In this document: positions 17,614-25,536 of the stretch, piece after piece | Layout: every line of letters starts with the position of its first letter | Numbering within the stretch: the stretch's first letter is position 1 | DNA from: Fictibacillus sp. FJAT-27399 | Lineage (GTDB): Bacteria; Bacillota; Bacilli; Bacillales; Fictibacillaceae | Assembly: GCF_001510655.1 (NCBI RefSeq) | Contig: NZ_LMVC01000001.1 | Span: forward strand, 260,574 to 324,573 | Length of the DNA stretch: 64,000 bases | Direction of reading: 5' to 3' | Program-made: the position numbers and the translations under genes | Notes under the pieces: model-generated | The model's input: only the letters and a program-made list of their open reading frames with translations | Told to the model about the DNA's origin: nothing | Database searches by the model: none

Positions 17614-18507
17614 ATGCATTCTCAAAAAGAACGGTTAAGCTATGACCGTCTTATCGCTCGGGCCCAGTTTTATCAGGAAAAGTCTTTAGAGTTGGAAAAA
17701 AAATTAGTGTTTGCAGAGGAACTTATTGAAAAACTTGAAAAAGAAGCAGCGGATTCTTCAAAAGATACAGAGATACAGGCACTTGAAGCTGAACGGGTGC
17801 GGCTGACAGAAGAGGTCGCACACTTGAAAAATGAGCTGGGGCAAGCCAAAAGCATTGATTATGACAAAAGAGCAGCGGATTATGAGGCATTGCTGGCTGA
17901 AGTGCAAAAGGAGATTAACGATAAGGAGAACAAACTGGATCTCAGCCAGCAAAAAATAAGGGCATTAGAAAAAAAGCTTTCTCTTCAAGGAAGGCCTGAT
18001 CCTTTTATGAAGAAAGCAGAGGAAGACGAAGAAGAGAATATTTTCGTTAAGAAGGATTATGAGTGTCTATGCCTGTTTGATTACTCCATCATCATGAATG
18101 AAAATCAATCAGGCTTTATTAAGGGATCATTTATCATTGAAAACACAGGATTAATTACACTTCAGAATCCATCTGTTTGTCTGCGCTTCAATCCAGGTGA
18201 AGCCAACGTCTTAAAAGGGAAGATTTACTCCAGTGAAAATCATGAGGTTAATCAAGACAACCTCGCGAACTTTCATTGGATGTTTATCGACAACGACTGG
18301 GCGCAAGAAGCGAAAGAGCGCGGAGAAATCTGGATCTGCCCGATAAGAGAAATGACGATAGAACCTGGTGAGAAATCCGTGATACAAGACTATCAGATTC
18401 CATTTAAGAAAGAAATCATAGGCAATCTAACGGTTGAAGCCTTTGTTTTCTTCAATAAACAGCAATATAAAGTAAAAGCGGCCAATCAAATATCTATCAA
18501 TTTTTGA
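17614..18507 (+). CDS. Coiled-coil protein with C-terminal beta domain, likely spore-associated
   Basis: A 297-residue protein. Residues ~5-130 form a long coiled coil (heptads such as LELEKKLVFAEELIEKLEKE). Residues ~150-297 form a beta-sandwich-like domain (ECLCLFDYSIIMNENQSG, GSFIIENTG, VCLRFNPGEANVLKG, EPGEKSVIQDYQIPF). The start ATG follows GGGGGG. No close named homologue comes to mind. A perfect SigK-type promoter lies upstream, so expression in the late mother cell is likely. A scaffold in the coat or exosporium is the natural inference. Confidence 0.65.
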   Translation: MHSQKERLSYDRLIARAQFYQEKSLELEKKLVFAEELIEKLEKEAADSSKDTEIQALEAERVRLTEEVAHLKNELGQAKSIDYDKRAADYEALLAEVQKEINDKENKLDLSQQKIRALEKKLSLQGRPDPFMKKAEEDEEENIFVKKDYECLCLFDYSIIMNENQSGFIKGSFIIENTGLITLQNPSVCLRFNPGEANVLKGKIYSSENHEVNQDNLANFHWMFIDNDWAQEAKERGEIWICPIREMTIEPGEKSVIQDYQIPFKKEIIGNLTVEAFVFFNKQQYKVKAANQISINF

Positions 18508-18572
18508 TAATTAAGCCTATGTCCCTTCTCTATAATCTTGCATACTATGGGAATTATAGAGGAGGTTAGAGT

Positions 18573-18923
18573 ATGTCTTGCGAGAAAAAGAAAAAGAAAG
18601 TGATCAAAGCAGATAAAGTCTTTATTAAAGCAGAGAAAGTGATCGTAGTAGAAGAAAAAAAGAAGAAGTACGACTATAAAGAAACATGGACTCCAGATCA
18701 CGTATATTCTCCTAAGAAGAAAGAATCTTCCAGCTGTAAAAAACATGAATCTTCCAGTTCCCACGGCAAAAAGAAAGAATCTTCTTCATCCTGTTCCAAG
18801 CATTTTAAGTCAGAATCCAGCTTCAAAAAACACGAATCTTCTTCAAGCTATATTTGCTTTAAAAAGAAGCATAAAAAGCATAAAAAGCATAAAGATTGCG
18901 GCTGTGGAGGTTCCTGGATCTAA
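18573..18923 (+). CDS. Lys/Ser/His-rich spore coat-like protein
   Basis: A 116-residue protein of very low complexity. It opens with a Lys-rich stretch (EKKKKKVIKADKV), then repeats the pattern KKxESSS five or more times (KKKESSS, KKHESSS, FKKHESS), and ends KKHKKHKKHKDCGCGGSW. This resembles CotG/CotB-type coat proteins, whose Ser/Lys repeats are phosphorylated by the CotH kinase; that link is by composition only. GAGGAGG precedes the ATG and CATACTATG lies about 30 bp upstream, a partial SigK -10. Flanked by spore genes. Confidence 0.65.
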   Translation: MSCEKKKKKVIKADKVFIKAEKVIVVEEKKKKYDYKETWTPDHVYSPKKKESSSCKKHESSSSHGKKKESSSSCSKHFKSESSFKKHESSSSYICFKKKHKKHKKHKDCGCGGSWI

Positions 18924-18933
18924 GCATGCAAAC

Positions 18934-18962
18934 AAAAAAGAACACGTAAAGTGTTCTTTTTT
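18934..18962. terminator. Terminator between convergent genes
   Basis: Stem AAAAAAGAACAC / GTGTTCTTTTTT with a 5-nt loop, T-runs on both strands. Confidence 0.92.
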
Positions 18963-18978
18963 GCTTTATAAAAAACAA

Positions 18979-19659
18979 TCAGTCCTTTTCTTTCATTACT
19001 AGCAGTTCATGTCCCTTTTTCCATTCCGCATAGAGAACATCTTGAGCGGAGTTTATTTTTCTTTTTAAAAGCTGTGCCCGCAGCCACTCCTCATCAACTC
19101 CCGCTGTATTTAAATTGTCATGAATAATTTTACCATCTAGGATCAAAGTGACAGGAAGTGTAACCTCAACTTCATGAAGCTTTAAGTCTTTGCGGGTGAC
19201 CGGCTGTACATTGGATTTAGGGAGTACAGAAATGGAACCGTTCGTCTCCAGAATGGCATATTCTATTTCTCTCATGCTAAAATGGCCTTTCTGCCGGATG
19301 AGATCTTGAAGCTGGTTGATATCAAGCTTGTTCTTCTTCAGCTGTTTACGGTCAATGACGCCTTTTCGGACGATGATAGAGGGAGAACCTTCGAGAACCT
19401 TACGCAGCGTAATTGATTTTTGTGTCAGCATCTCCAATGAATACATAAGTACTCCCCATACGCTAATCGCAAATAAGATCATCCAAATGTGCACATCAGG
19501 GTCATACATCGCATTTCCGACAAGTTCTCCGAGGATAAGAGCTGAAATAAAGTCGAAAGGTGTAAGCTGTGATAATTGTGTTTTTCCTAATAATTTAGTT
19601 AAAAAGAAAAGAGCAAAAAAACCAATGATCATTTCAATTGTAATTGTACCAAGCCTCAT
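18979..19659 (-). CDS. YetF/DUF421 family membrane protein
   Basis: A 226-residue protein of the YetF (DUF421 + DUF3290-neighbour) family. I start at ATG 19659 (MRLGTITIEMIIGFF), which matches family N-termini and follows GTGGGGG; an upstream in-frame ATG at 19743 adds 28 non-conserved residues. Three membrane helices occupy the first ~85 residues (IIGFFALFFLTKLLG, FDFISALILGELVGNA, MILFAISVWGVLMYS); a cytosolic alpha/beta domain follows (GSPSIIVRKGVID, LPKSN). Paralogues are common in Bacillus and several act in the spore membrane; the molecular role is unknown. It lies downstream of the yjcF-like gene. Confidence 0.85.
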   Translation of the reverse strand: MRLGTITIEMIIGFFALFFLTKLLGKTQLSQLTPFDFISALILGELVGNAMYDPDVHIWMILFAISVWGVLMYSLEMLTQKSITLRKVLEGSPSIIVRKGVIDRKQLKKNKLDINQLQDLIRQKGHFSMREIEYAILETNGSISVLPKSNVQPVTRKDLKLHEVEVTLPVTLILDGKIIHDNLNTAGVDEEWLRAQLLKRKINSAQDVLYAEWKKGHELLVMKEKD

Positions 19660-19755
19660 GACAGCCCCCACTGGTGCGAAGTTAAAGTTAGTGTTCTCCT
19701 GTTTGTCCAAAATAAACCGATCGTGAAGATAAAAAAGCATCAAACTGACTCAAGA

Positions 19756-20190
19756 TCAGTTCAATGCTTTATTCATGGAAACATGCCAAATATTGGCGTC
19801 TAGAAAGGGTTCTGTTGAAGTTGTAGCATATCCTAATTTTTTATAGAAGTCCTCTGCATGGACCTGTGCATATAATGTAAGGGATGGATAACCGGACTGT
19901 TTGGCTGCCTGTTCCATCTTTTTCATCAGCAACTCGCCGAGCCCCTGTTTACGGCGGCTGGCCAGAATACAGACTCTTTCAATTTTCCCTCCGCCTTCTA
20001 TCGAGCGTAAACGGCCTGCGCCAATTGGTTCACGACGGTCATCGTATAGGACAAAATGGGCAGATTGATTTTCATGCGAGTCAATCTCTTCTTGCTCGGA
20101 GACGTTCTGTTCATTTACAAAAACCTGTTTTCGAACGAATAAAGCGTCCTTGTAAGATGGATCTTCCGTTGTTAGTACTTTTACTTCCAA
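19756..20190 (-). CDS. yjcF: GNAT-family N-acetyltransferase YjcF
   Basis: A 144-residue GNAT acetyltransferase. The acetyl-CoA loop is RRKQGLGELL (Q/RxxGxG/A pattern), with IERVCIL before it and FYKKLGY at the C-terminus. The start is TTG, two bases after the yjcG stop, so translation is coupled. It belongs to the small YjcF/ElaA-like group whose substrate is not known. The order yjcH-yjcG-yjcF is the same as in B. subtilis, which supports the assignment. Confidence 0.87.
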   Translation of the reverse strand: MEVKVLTTEDPSYKDALFVRKQVFVNEQNVSEQEEIDSHENQSAHFVLYDDRREPIGAGRLRSIEGGGKIERVCILASRRKQGLGELLMKKMEQAAKQSGYPSLTLYAQVHAEDFYKKLGYATTSTEPFLDANIWHVSMNKALN

Positions 20191-20192
20191 AA

Positions 20193-20711
20193 TTAAACAT
20201 CCTTCCCGAGCGCAAAAGTCTTGTAGACTTTCCAGCGGTCAGATTCTTCATCCATTTTTAACAAATGAAATTCTGTTACGGTTTCTTGGTATTCTGCTTC
20301 CACCATTTTTAACCGTTCCAGCACATCCGCATGCTCCACGTCAGAAAGCTTTTGGGCTAGGGTGAGATGAGGAACGAAATTATACGGATGTTCGTGTTCG
20401 AGCGGCCCTTCATAGAGAAGCTCGTGCAAGGAGTTTAGTTCATCATTGTTATCTACTTTCAAGTAAATAACATTGTTGACAGGATGAAAAGAACTTGCTC
20501 GGGTGATATGAATATTGATCGGAGGAACATTCTTGGCGACTGTTTCGATATATTCAACGATTTCTTCGATTTCTGCATCGTTGGCTTCAAATGGATCTTT
20601 GAGTGTAATATGCGGTGCAATGATAGAATAATGAGGATCATAGCGTTTGCGGTAAGAATTTATTTTATCTTTGAGTTCTTCTGATGGGAATATAGCAATA
20701 CCGTATTTCAT
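20193..20711 (-). CDS. yjcG: 2H phosphoesterase YjcG (2'-5' RNA ligase-like)
   Basis: A 172-residue member of the 2H phosphoesterase superfamily. The two His-x-Thr motifs are HITL near residue 34 and HLTL near residue 115, the catalytic pairs of this fold; length is normal for YjcG (UPF0477). It is preceded by GGGAGGAAG. 2H enzymes act on 2'-5' bonds or cyclic phosphates in RNA, but the substrate of YjcG has not been settled. It is in an operon with yjcH upstream and yjcF downstream. Confidence 0.92.
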   Translation of the reverse strand: MKYGIAIFPSEELKDKINSYRKRYDPHYSIIAPHITLKDPFEANDAEIEEIVEYIETVAKNVPPINIHITRASSFHPVNNVIYLKVDNNDELNSLHELLYEGPLEHEHPYNFVPHLTLAQKLSDVEHADVLERLKMVEAEYQETVTEFHLLKMDEESDRWKVYKTFALGKDV

Positions 20712-20776
20712 TGAAAACTTCCTCCCTTATCTTTTGAATTAGTATATCAAAAATTCTTACAACTTCACAAATCGAA

Positions 20777-21505
20777 TTATTTTCCGTAGATAAATTTTAA
20801 AGCAGGCCTAAGGTTTACTTGCCAGTCTGACCATAGATGACTTCCTTCAAATTCTTCATAACAATAATCAAATCCTTTGTTCAGAAACCAGTCCGAAAGT
20901 TCACGGTTCGGGGATAAAAAATCTTTTATAAAGCCATCAACAGATTCAAAGCGGCTTTCTTCTTTTCCGACGGAATGATAGAGCGTCAGCAGTTCATACC
21001 CAGTGAAAGAGCGGACATCGTTCAAGATTTGCTGCTCAACGTACGGAGACTGTACGATCAGCTTGCCGAAAGTACGGGGAAAAGATATCCCGCATCTGAG
21101 GGATACATAGCCTCCAAGCGAGTCTCCGAGAAGGCACATCCCGGATCCCAATAAGTAAGTATTAAACTTCTCTTGAACATAGGAAGGCAGATCCAGCGAC
21201 ATGAAACGAATATAAGCGTTATGTTTTTCTCCTTTTGGGTGATACTTATGATGCCTGTCCTCTCCGCGTTTATGGAAAATACCGATGATGATCATTTCCT
21301 CGATCTCATTCGCCTGAATCATATCATCCGCTGTAGATGCAAGCCTTCCGAGCTGAAAATAATCAGGTCCGTCCTGTGCGATCAATACAGGATATTTTTT
21401 TAGTGTGGTAAACGCTGGAGGCAAATAGATCAATAAAGGAATTTCTTCATTAAGTTCTTTGCTATGTATGGTTTCTTCATAGACGGTTCCTTGAAAAGTG
21501 GGCAT
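20777..21505 (-). CDS. yjcH: Alpha/beta hydrolase (esterase) YjcH
   Basis: A 242-residue esterase D/enterochelin-esterase-like hydrolase. ATG 21505 (MPTFQGTVYEE) is preceded by AGGAGA; an in-frame ATG at 21538 is not supported. The nucleophile elbow is GDSLGG (Ser near residue 128), the strand before it reads MCLLGDS, and the catalytic His is in GSHLWSDW near the C-terminus. The natural substrate is unknown. First gene of the yjcHGF operon; a weak Rho-independent signal is not seen after it. Confidence 0.88.
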   Translation of the reverse strand: MPTFQGTVYEETIHSKELNEEIPLLIYLPPAFTTLKKYPVLIAQDGPDYFQLGRLASTADDMIQANEIEEMIIIGIFHKRGEDRHHKYHPKGEKHNAYIRFMSLDLPSYVQEKFNTYLLGSGMCLLGDSLGGYVSLRCGISFPRTFGKLIVQSPYVEQQILNDVRSFTGYELLTLYHSVGKEESRFESVDGFIKDFLSPNRELSDWFLNKGFDYCYEEFEGSHLWSDWQVNLRPALKFIYGK

Positions 21506-21632
21506 AAAAATTCTCCTATCTAAAAACAGCGCTTTCATTGTATCCGTTCCATTCTATCATACAGTGGTATAATGTAATCAAGATAAAAGTATTATTCGGG
21601 AAAAATCCAAGGAAAATACAGAGGTGAGCCCA

Positions 21633-22187
21633 ATGGCAAAACGAGTCCATAGCCGTGATGTTGAGTCTGCGGCCAGAGCCCTGCTTGCAGAGCGGGGAGT
21701 AACGATTCCGGAAATCGCTGAAATTGTGTTTGAAATGCAGTCTCCTTTTTCTCCTCAATTAACGATGACAGAATGTATTGAGAGTGTTGATGCCGTGTTA
21801 ACAAAACGAGAGATCCAGCATGCTTTGTTGGTTGGAATTGAGCTCGATAAATTAGCAGAGAAAAAGATGCTCTCTGAGCCATTGCAATCCATTGTGGAGA
21901 TGGATGAAGGATTATTTGGTGTAGATGAAACGATTGCCCTTGGAGCAGTCTTTGGATATGGCAGTATTGCCGTTACGACGTTTGGACACCTTGATAAATA
22001 TAAAATGGGTATCATTCGAAAGCTGGATACGAAAACATCCGAAGGCATCCATACGTTTCTGGACGACCTCGTTGCAAGCATTGCAGCAAATGCTTCGAGC
22101 CGGCTTGCGCATCGGCTCAGGGATCAGGAAGAGCGGCTGTCAAAGCAGGAAATGGAACAGCACGATCAAGAAGAAAAAATAGGATAA
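21633..22187 (+). CDS. pgpA: Phosphatidylglycerophosphatase A-like protein (YutG)
   Basis: A 184-residue member of the PgpA family, YutG type of Firmicutes. ATG 21633 follows GAGGTG. Conserved parts are the N-terminal RVHSRDVESAARALL, MDEGLFGVDE, GSIAVTTFGHLDK and the C-terminal THTFLDDLVASIAA. The family dephosphorylates phosphatidylglycerophosphate to phosphatidylglycerol at the membrane, though the Gram-positive YutG form lacks the strong membrane helices of E. coli PgpA. A single gene between two terminator-bounded units. Confidence 0.88.
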   Translation: MAKRVHSRDVESAARALLAERGVTIPEIAEIVFEMQSPFSPQLTMTECIESVDAVLTKREIQHALLVGIELDKLAEKKMLSEPLQSIVEMDEGLFGVDETIALGAVFGYGSIAVTTFGHLDKYKMGIIRKLDTKTSEGIHTFLDDLVASIAANASSRLAHRLRDQEERLSKQEMEQHDQEEKIG

Positions 22188-22192
22188 ATAGG

Positions 22193-22219
22193 AGCTGTCC
22201 CGAATAGGGGCAGCTTTTT
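22193..22219 (+). terminator. Rho-independent terminator
   Basis: Stem AGCTGTCCC / GGGGCAGCT, 5-nt loop, followed by TTTTT, just after pgpA. Confidence 0.88.
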
Positions 22220-22246
22220 CATCACCCATTTTTCCAGTATGGATGG

Positions 22247-22274
22247 ACCAAGTATAGCTTATCTACATATGGTA
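22247..22274 (+). promoter_or_regulatory. SigK-type promoter
   Basis: AC (22247-22248), 17 nt, CATATGGTA (22266-22274), a full match to the SigK consensus, 34 bp before the DUF6143 gene. Confidence 0.7.
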
Positions 22275-22307
22275 GTAATGTGAAACTTTATAGAAGGGAA
22301 AATGCAT

Positions 22308-23027
22308 ATGCAAAATAGAATGTACCCGTATGGTCCTGGGGCGGGTTACGGCTATGGGCAAGGCAACTATGGGAACCCAAACGTGAATCCCAATATGAAT
22401 TATCCGAACCCTAACATAAGCCCAAACATGAATTATCCTGTCAGCCCCAATATGAATTATCCGGTAAGTCCTAATATGAATGTAAAAATCCCGTTCAACC
22501 CCCAAATGAAATACCCTAAAGAAGAAAAGCCGACAGAAGTAAGTCCGGCAGAGGTGACGAAAGCTAACAATTTTCTAGGGATCACAGAGACGCTTTCCGT
22601 CTGCCCATGTCCTCCAGGAGAGAACGTGTGGGCGGCCCTCGTTAATCCGGAAGGTTCAGGTGTAGATCTGGCGTTACAGCGAATCACCATCTCCAATATG
22701 ACGTGCAGCCCGATAAACGCTCAAATCTATTTTAAGCCAACGCTGCCGTTCAATGGAAGAATGTCAGGAAATGTTACTCCTGCAGACTTGTCAAAAACTC
22801 CATCCGCCCGGCCAAAAGGACAGATTCAATTTGGTTCGCTTCCTAACTCTCCAGTGAACGGGGTTTTAGCAGCATCCAGAATCATTCCTCCATACAAAAG
22901 TATTACCGTTGATCTGGATGGATTGTGGGTCATCGCATCAAGAACAAATGTAATGGTTTTCCTTACCTCTACATGCGATGACAGCAGCCTGAAATCTACT
23001 GTAGCTTTTGAATGGGAAGAAAAGTGA
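22308..23027 (+). CDS. DUF6143 family spore-surface protein with Asn/Pro repeats
   Basis: A 239-residue protein. ATG 22308 has GAAGGGAAAA at good spacing; ATG 22302 is too close to it. Residues 1-75 are Gly/Tyr/Asn/Pro-rich, with the unit (S/N)PNMNYP repeated about four times. The rest is a beta-sandwich domain that matches the DUF6143 pattern: GENVWAALVNPEGSGV, LQRITISN, AQIYFKP, IPPYKSI and a C-terminal VFLTSTCDDS...VAFEWEE. The domain occurs in spore-forming Bacilli; function unknown. The SigK-like promoter points to late sporulation and the spore surface. Confidence 0.78.
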   Translation: MQNRMYPYGPGAGYGYGQGNYGNPNVNPNMNYPNPNISPNMNYPVSPNMNYPVSPNMNVKIPFNPQMKYPKEEKPTEVSPAEVTKANNFLGITETLSVCPCPPGENVWAALVNPEGSGVDLALQRITISNMTCSPINAQIYFKPTLPFNGRMSGNVTPADLSKTPSARPKGQIQFGSLPNSPVNGVLAASRIIPPYKSITVDLDGLWVIASRTNVMVFLTSTCDDSSLKSTVAFEWEEK

Positions 23028-23040
23028 TGGTTTACAAATT

Positions 23041-23063
23041 AGGCCCTTTTTTAGGGTCTTTTT
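23041..23063 (+). terminator. Rho-independent terminator
   Basis: Short stem AGGCCCT / AGGGTCT (one G-T pair) with a T5 loop and T-run, 14 bp after the DUF6143 gene. Confidence 0.75.
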
Positions 23064-23104
23064 ATTTATTTTAGGCTGTTTTCGTAACCTTTGCTGCTTT
23101 TGAA

Positions 23105-23312
23105 AGTGGTTGATTTCTGTTTCAGGATGCTCGCTTTTACCGGCGTAAACGCCTACTTTCTCGGCGCCAGCGCCTGTGGGTCTCACCTGTCCCGCTAGTC
23201 CCGCAGGACAAGGAAGGCTTCGGCAGCGTTATATCGCACGAAGAAAATGTGAAATTCATTTTCGAGGAGTCTCGCACCTTGCACTCCAATCAACTTGTCA
23301 ATGAAGCCTATT
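23105..23312. repeat. Dispersed intergenic repeat of Bacillus type (probable)
   Basis: A GC-rich block in an otherwise AT-rich gap. It reads like the dispersed Bacillus element with ...GGTCTCACCTGTCCCGC..., ...CCCGCAGGAC... and ...GGAGTCTCGCACCTTGCACT.... A small hairpin (GAAAATG / CATTTTC) lies near 23242-23265. Recognised from memory of related genomes; only one copy is in this window. Confidence 0.55.
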
Positions 23313-23371
23313 TACAAAAAGGTTCCCAAAGCAACAATCTTTTAGAAATGAGCCTAATTTTAAAAAAGCAG

Positions 23372-23401
23372 TTGCAAACTAAGTGAAAAATGAGGTATAC
23401 T
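23372..23401 (+). promoter_or_regulatory. Promoter of the tRNA-Val gene
   Basis: TTGCAA (23372-23377), 18 nt, TATACT (23396-23401), ending 26 bp before the tRNA. A good SigA match. Confidence 0.75.
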
Positions 23402-23427
23402 TCTATTTGTCCGATACATAATCAATT

Positions 23428-23503
23428 GATCCGATAGCTCAGCTGGGAGAGCGCTACCTTGACAGGGTAGAGGTCGGGGGTTCGAACCCCTCTCGGGTCA
23501 CCA
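23428..23503 (+). tRNA. tRNA-Val (anticodon GAC), island attachment target
   Basis: A complete 76-nt cloverleaf with encoded CCA. The acceptor stem is GATCCGA/TCGGGTC (one T-G pair); D stem GCTC/GAGC; anticodon arm CTACC-TTGACAG-GGTAG, giving GAC; T arm GGGGG-TTCGAAC-CCCTC. GAC reads GUC/GUU valine codons. The 3' two thirds of the gene is the left copy of the 52-bp repeat, so the sequence from the anticodon arm onward was supplied by the integrated island while the tRNA stayed whole. Confidence 0.95.
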
Positions 23504-23504
23504 T
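23453..23504. repeat. Left attachment repeat (52 bp)
   Basis: Runs from the start of the anticodon stem of tRNA-Val through CCA plus one T. It is identical to 47805-47856 and marks the left island junction. Confidence 0.95.
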
Positions 23505-23587
23505 TGTTGTAATATCAAGGTTTGTAGCCTTTTATAAGTATATAAAAATGTTATGGTCGTAGCAGAACCTTGTTACAGCCATCTAAG

Positions 23588-23624
23588 ACCACTTCACAAA
23601 ATATAATGTGAGGTGGTTTTTTTC
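23588..23624 (+). promoter_or_regulatory. Hairpin with T-run covering the integrase ribosome site
   Basis: An 11-bp perfect stem, ACCACTTCACA (23588-23598) with TGTGAGGTGGT (23607-23617), followed by T-rich sequence. It looks like a terminator for tRNA transcripts. The right arm contains AGGTGG, the Shine-Dalgarno of the integrase, so it could also limit its translation. Confidence 0.75.
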
Positions 23625-23625
23625 T

Positions 23626-24543
23626 ATGTTAATGAAATTTGCAGTACAGGATTTTTATGATGATCGAGAGTTTAAAAACGTAACTCCAAAGACACTGGAA
23701 AGCTACAAAGTAATGCTTAATCAATTTGTGGATTTTTGTAATGAAGAAGAAATAATGAATGTAGAGGATTTAACAGTCAACATCATAAAGAAGTATCTGG
23801 TGTCTTGTCAAAAACGTGGAAATAATTCCACTACTACAAACTCCAAACTTCAACGTATTCGTGCTTTCTTAAATTACATGATTGAATGTGAAGTCATCGA
23901 AAAGAATCCTGCTAAGAAGATTCAGAAGGCTCGAGAAGACGTTAGAATTGACGTATTTACTGATTATCACATCAAGCAGATGTTGAACTACTACAGACGA
24001 TTAAAGACCCGAGAACACGCTTTTCATTGCTATAGGGACTATTCAATAATCATTACCTTGTTAGGAACAGGTTTACGTTTATCTGAATTGTGTTCAATCA
24101 AATGGACTGATATTAACTTTGTACAACAAACAATGTCTGTATTTGGGAAGAACAGAAGAAAAGAATCTATTCCAGTAGCGGAGAAATGTACCAAGGAATT
24201 ATTGGCATACAAAGTGTATTGTGAACAATTCTTTGGACAAGAGAATCTAAACGATTATATATTTACAAATAGAGAGAATGAACCATTAACACCTAATGCA
24301 GTTCAAAATGTATTCAAACGTCTTGCAAAGGTTATGAATTTTCGAGATGTGCGCTTATCAAGCCATACGTTTAGACATACCTTTTGCCAAAAGTGTATTC
24401 AGGCAGGGATGAGTACTTTTGCTATACAAAAACTCATGCGACATTCTTCTATTGCTGTTACAGAGAAATACGCAGCCATGTGGGGTAACGATCTGAAAGA
24501 ACAGAATGAGAAATTTAACCCACTAAATCAATTAGATATTTAA
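23626..24543 (+). CDS. Tyrosine recombinase (integrase of the island)
   Basis: A 305-residue phage-type/XerCD-like integrase. ATG 23626 is 9 nt after AGGTGG. The N-terminal ~100 residues form the SAM-like core-binding domain (FVDFCNEEEIMNVEDLTV). The catalytic domain shows Arg in GTGLRLSELCSIKW near residue 150, HTFRH (His-x2-Arg) near residue 247, and the nucleophile Tyr in TEKYAAM near residue 282. It should recombine the 52-bp site in tRNA-Val. It lies 122 bp inside the left repeat, the usual place for such integrases. No excisionase is obvious. Confidence 0.93.
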   Translation: MLMKFAVQDFYDDREFKNVTPKTLESYKVMLNQFVDFCNEEEIMNVEDLTVNIIKKYLVSCQKRGNNSTTTNSKLQRIRAFLNYMIECEVIEKNPAKKIQKAREDVRIDVFTDYHIKQMLNYYRRLKTREHAFHCYRDYSIIITLLGTGLRLSELCSIKWTDINFVQQTMSVFGKNRRKESIPVAEKCTKELLAYKVYCEQFFGQENLNDYIFTNRENEPLTPNAVQNVFKRLAKVMNFRDVRLSSHTFRHTFCQKCIQAGMSTFAIQKLMRHSSIAVTEKYAAMWGNDLKEQNEKFNPLNQLDI

Positions 24544-24562
24544 TATAGGTAGAATAATTATT

Positions 24563-24595
24563 AAAACCACTTCATTTATCCGAGGTGGTTTTTCT
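24563..24595 (+). terminator. Terminator after the integrase
   Basis: Stem AAAACCACTTC / GAGGTGGTTTT, then T-rich. Its arms share most of their sequence with the hairpin just before the integrase. Confidence 0.9.
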
Positions 24596-24766
24596 CCTCT
24601 TACAAATAAGTTATAAAAGTATTCTAGTTATAGATTATCCTTTGTTACAAAAAGCTTATTTTGCAATACTTTTGCTTTAGTCAGAATATTCAATTAATAT
24701 ATTGATTTTGATTCACTCATTAGATATACTTCATTATGCAAAGAACAAATTGATTGGAGCGGAGCT

Positions 24767-25471
24767 ATGTTTGTGTCGTATACTGATGCCTCTGTACAAG
24801 GTAAAAAGGCAATTCTATCATTTATGATCATTTTTGAAGATAAGAGTAAGGTATATAAGAGAATCGTAATAGATGAATCAGATAATAACATAGCTGAAGC
24901 AGCGGCACTTTCAGAGTTAGTATCTTTCCTGAAATATTATAATTTGGACAATGGACTAATTTTATTCGACTCAGATGCACTGAAACATATGCTTAAAAAA
25001 AATAGTAATCGGCTTTGCAATCGTATTCCAATAAGCATTAAGAAGGATATCATAAAGCTAAATATTCGTACTCAAGTAATACCAAGGCCAAATAATCTGG
25101 CTCATAAAATATGCTACAAAGATAAATATATTCGCTCTCAGTTGATATCTAAAATAAACCGTATGTTTTTTCACAAAGTAGCAGATTACCCAGACCTCTT
25201 TATGCAATTATCCGTATTTGATGAATTCAAACAATATTATAATAAGCGACTTGCTTCTTTTCACGAAGCTCAAATGAATCTTAATCATAAAATATGGTTA
25301 GGTGATCTTATTGAGGACTTGGAAGGAGTTAAAGTGTATCAGATTCATGATAGAAAAATTATGGTGATTGGAAATACCATTGTAAAGATTAGTAAGGTTA
25401 ATTACGTTCAAATAGGTAGTCATTGGAGAGTTATGAGGAAGAGGAAAAGATTTAAGAAAATGTTGGAATAA
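24767..25471 (+). CDS. RNase H-like domain protein with a basic C-terminal extension
   Basis: A 234-residue protein. The N-terminal ~75 residues fit an RNase H fold: FVSYTDAS (Asp7), NIAEAAALSEL (Glu44) and LILFDSD (Asp68), the usual D-E-D metal triad. Residues ~90-234 are a basic region of unknown fold ending RKRKRFKKM. The ATG is preceded by GGAGCGGAG. Family knowledge: this fold cuts RNA in RNA-DNA hybrids or acts in nucleic-acid binding. It is followed, 65 bp later and in line, by a GIY-YIG nuclease. Precise function unknown; the catalytic assignment is by motif only. Confidence 0.7.
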   Translation: MFVSYTDASVQGKKAILSFMIIFEDKSKVYKRIVIDESDNNIAEAAALSELVSFLKYYNLDNGLILFDSDALKHMLKKNSNRLCNRIPISIKKDIIKLNIRTQVIPRPNNLAHKICYKDKYIRSQLISKINRMFFHKVADYPDLFMQLSVFDEFKQYYNKRLASFHEAQMNLNHKIWLGDLIEDLEGVKVYQIHDRKIMVIGNTIVKISKVNYVQIGSHWRVMRKRKRFKKMLE

Positions 25472-25536
25472 AAAGTCACTTTGGCTGAAAAAAAGAAGAA
25501 AGAACTTAAAAAATTTTTAAGATGGGATTGATATAA

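Noticed and set aside
23105-23312. Possible CRISPR or phage attachment array
   Set aside because: No regularly spaced identical repeats; the block fits a single dispersed repeat. No cas genes anywhere in the window.
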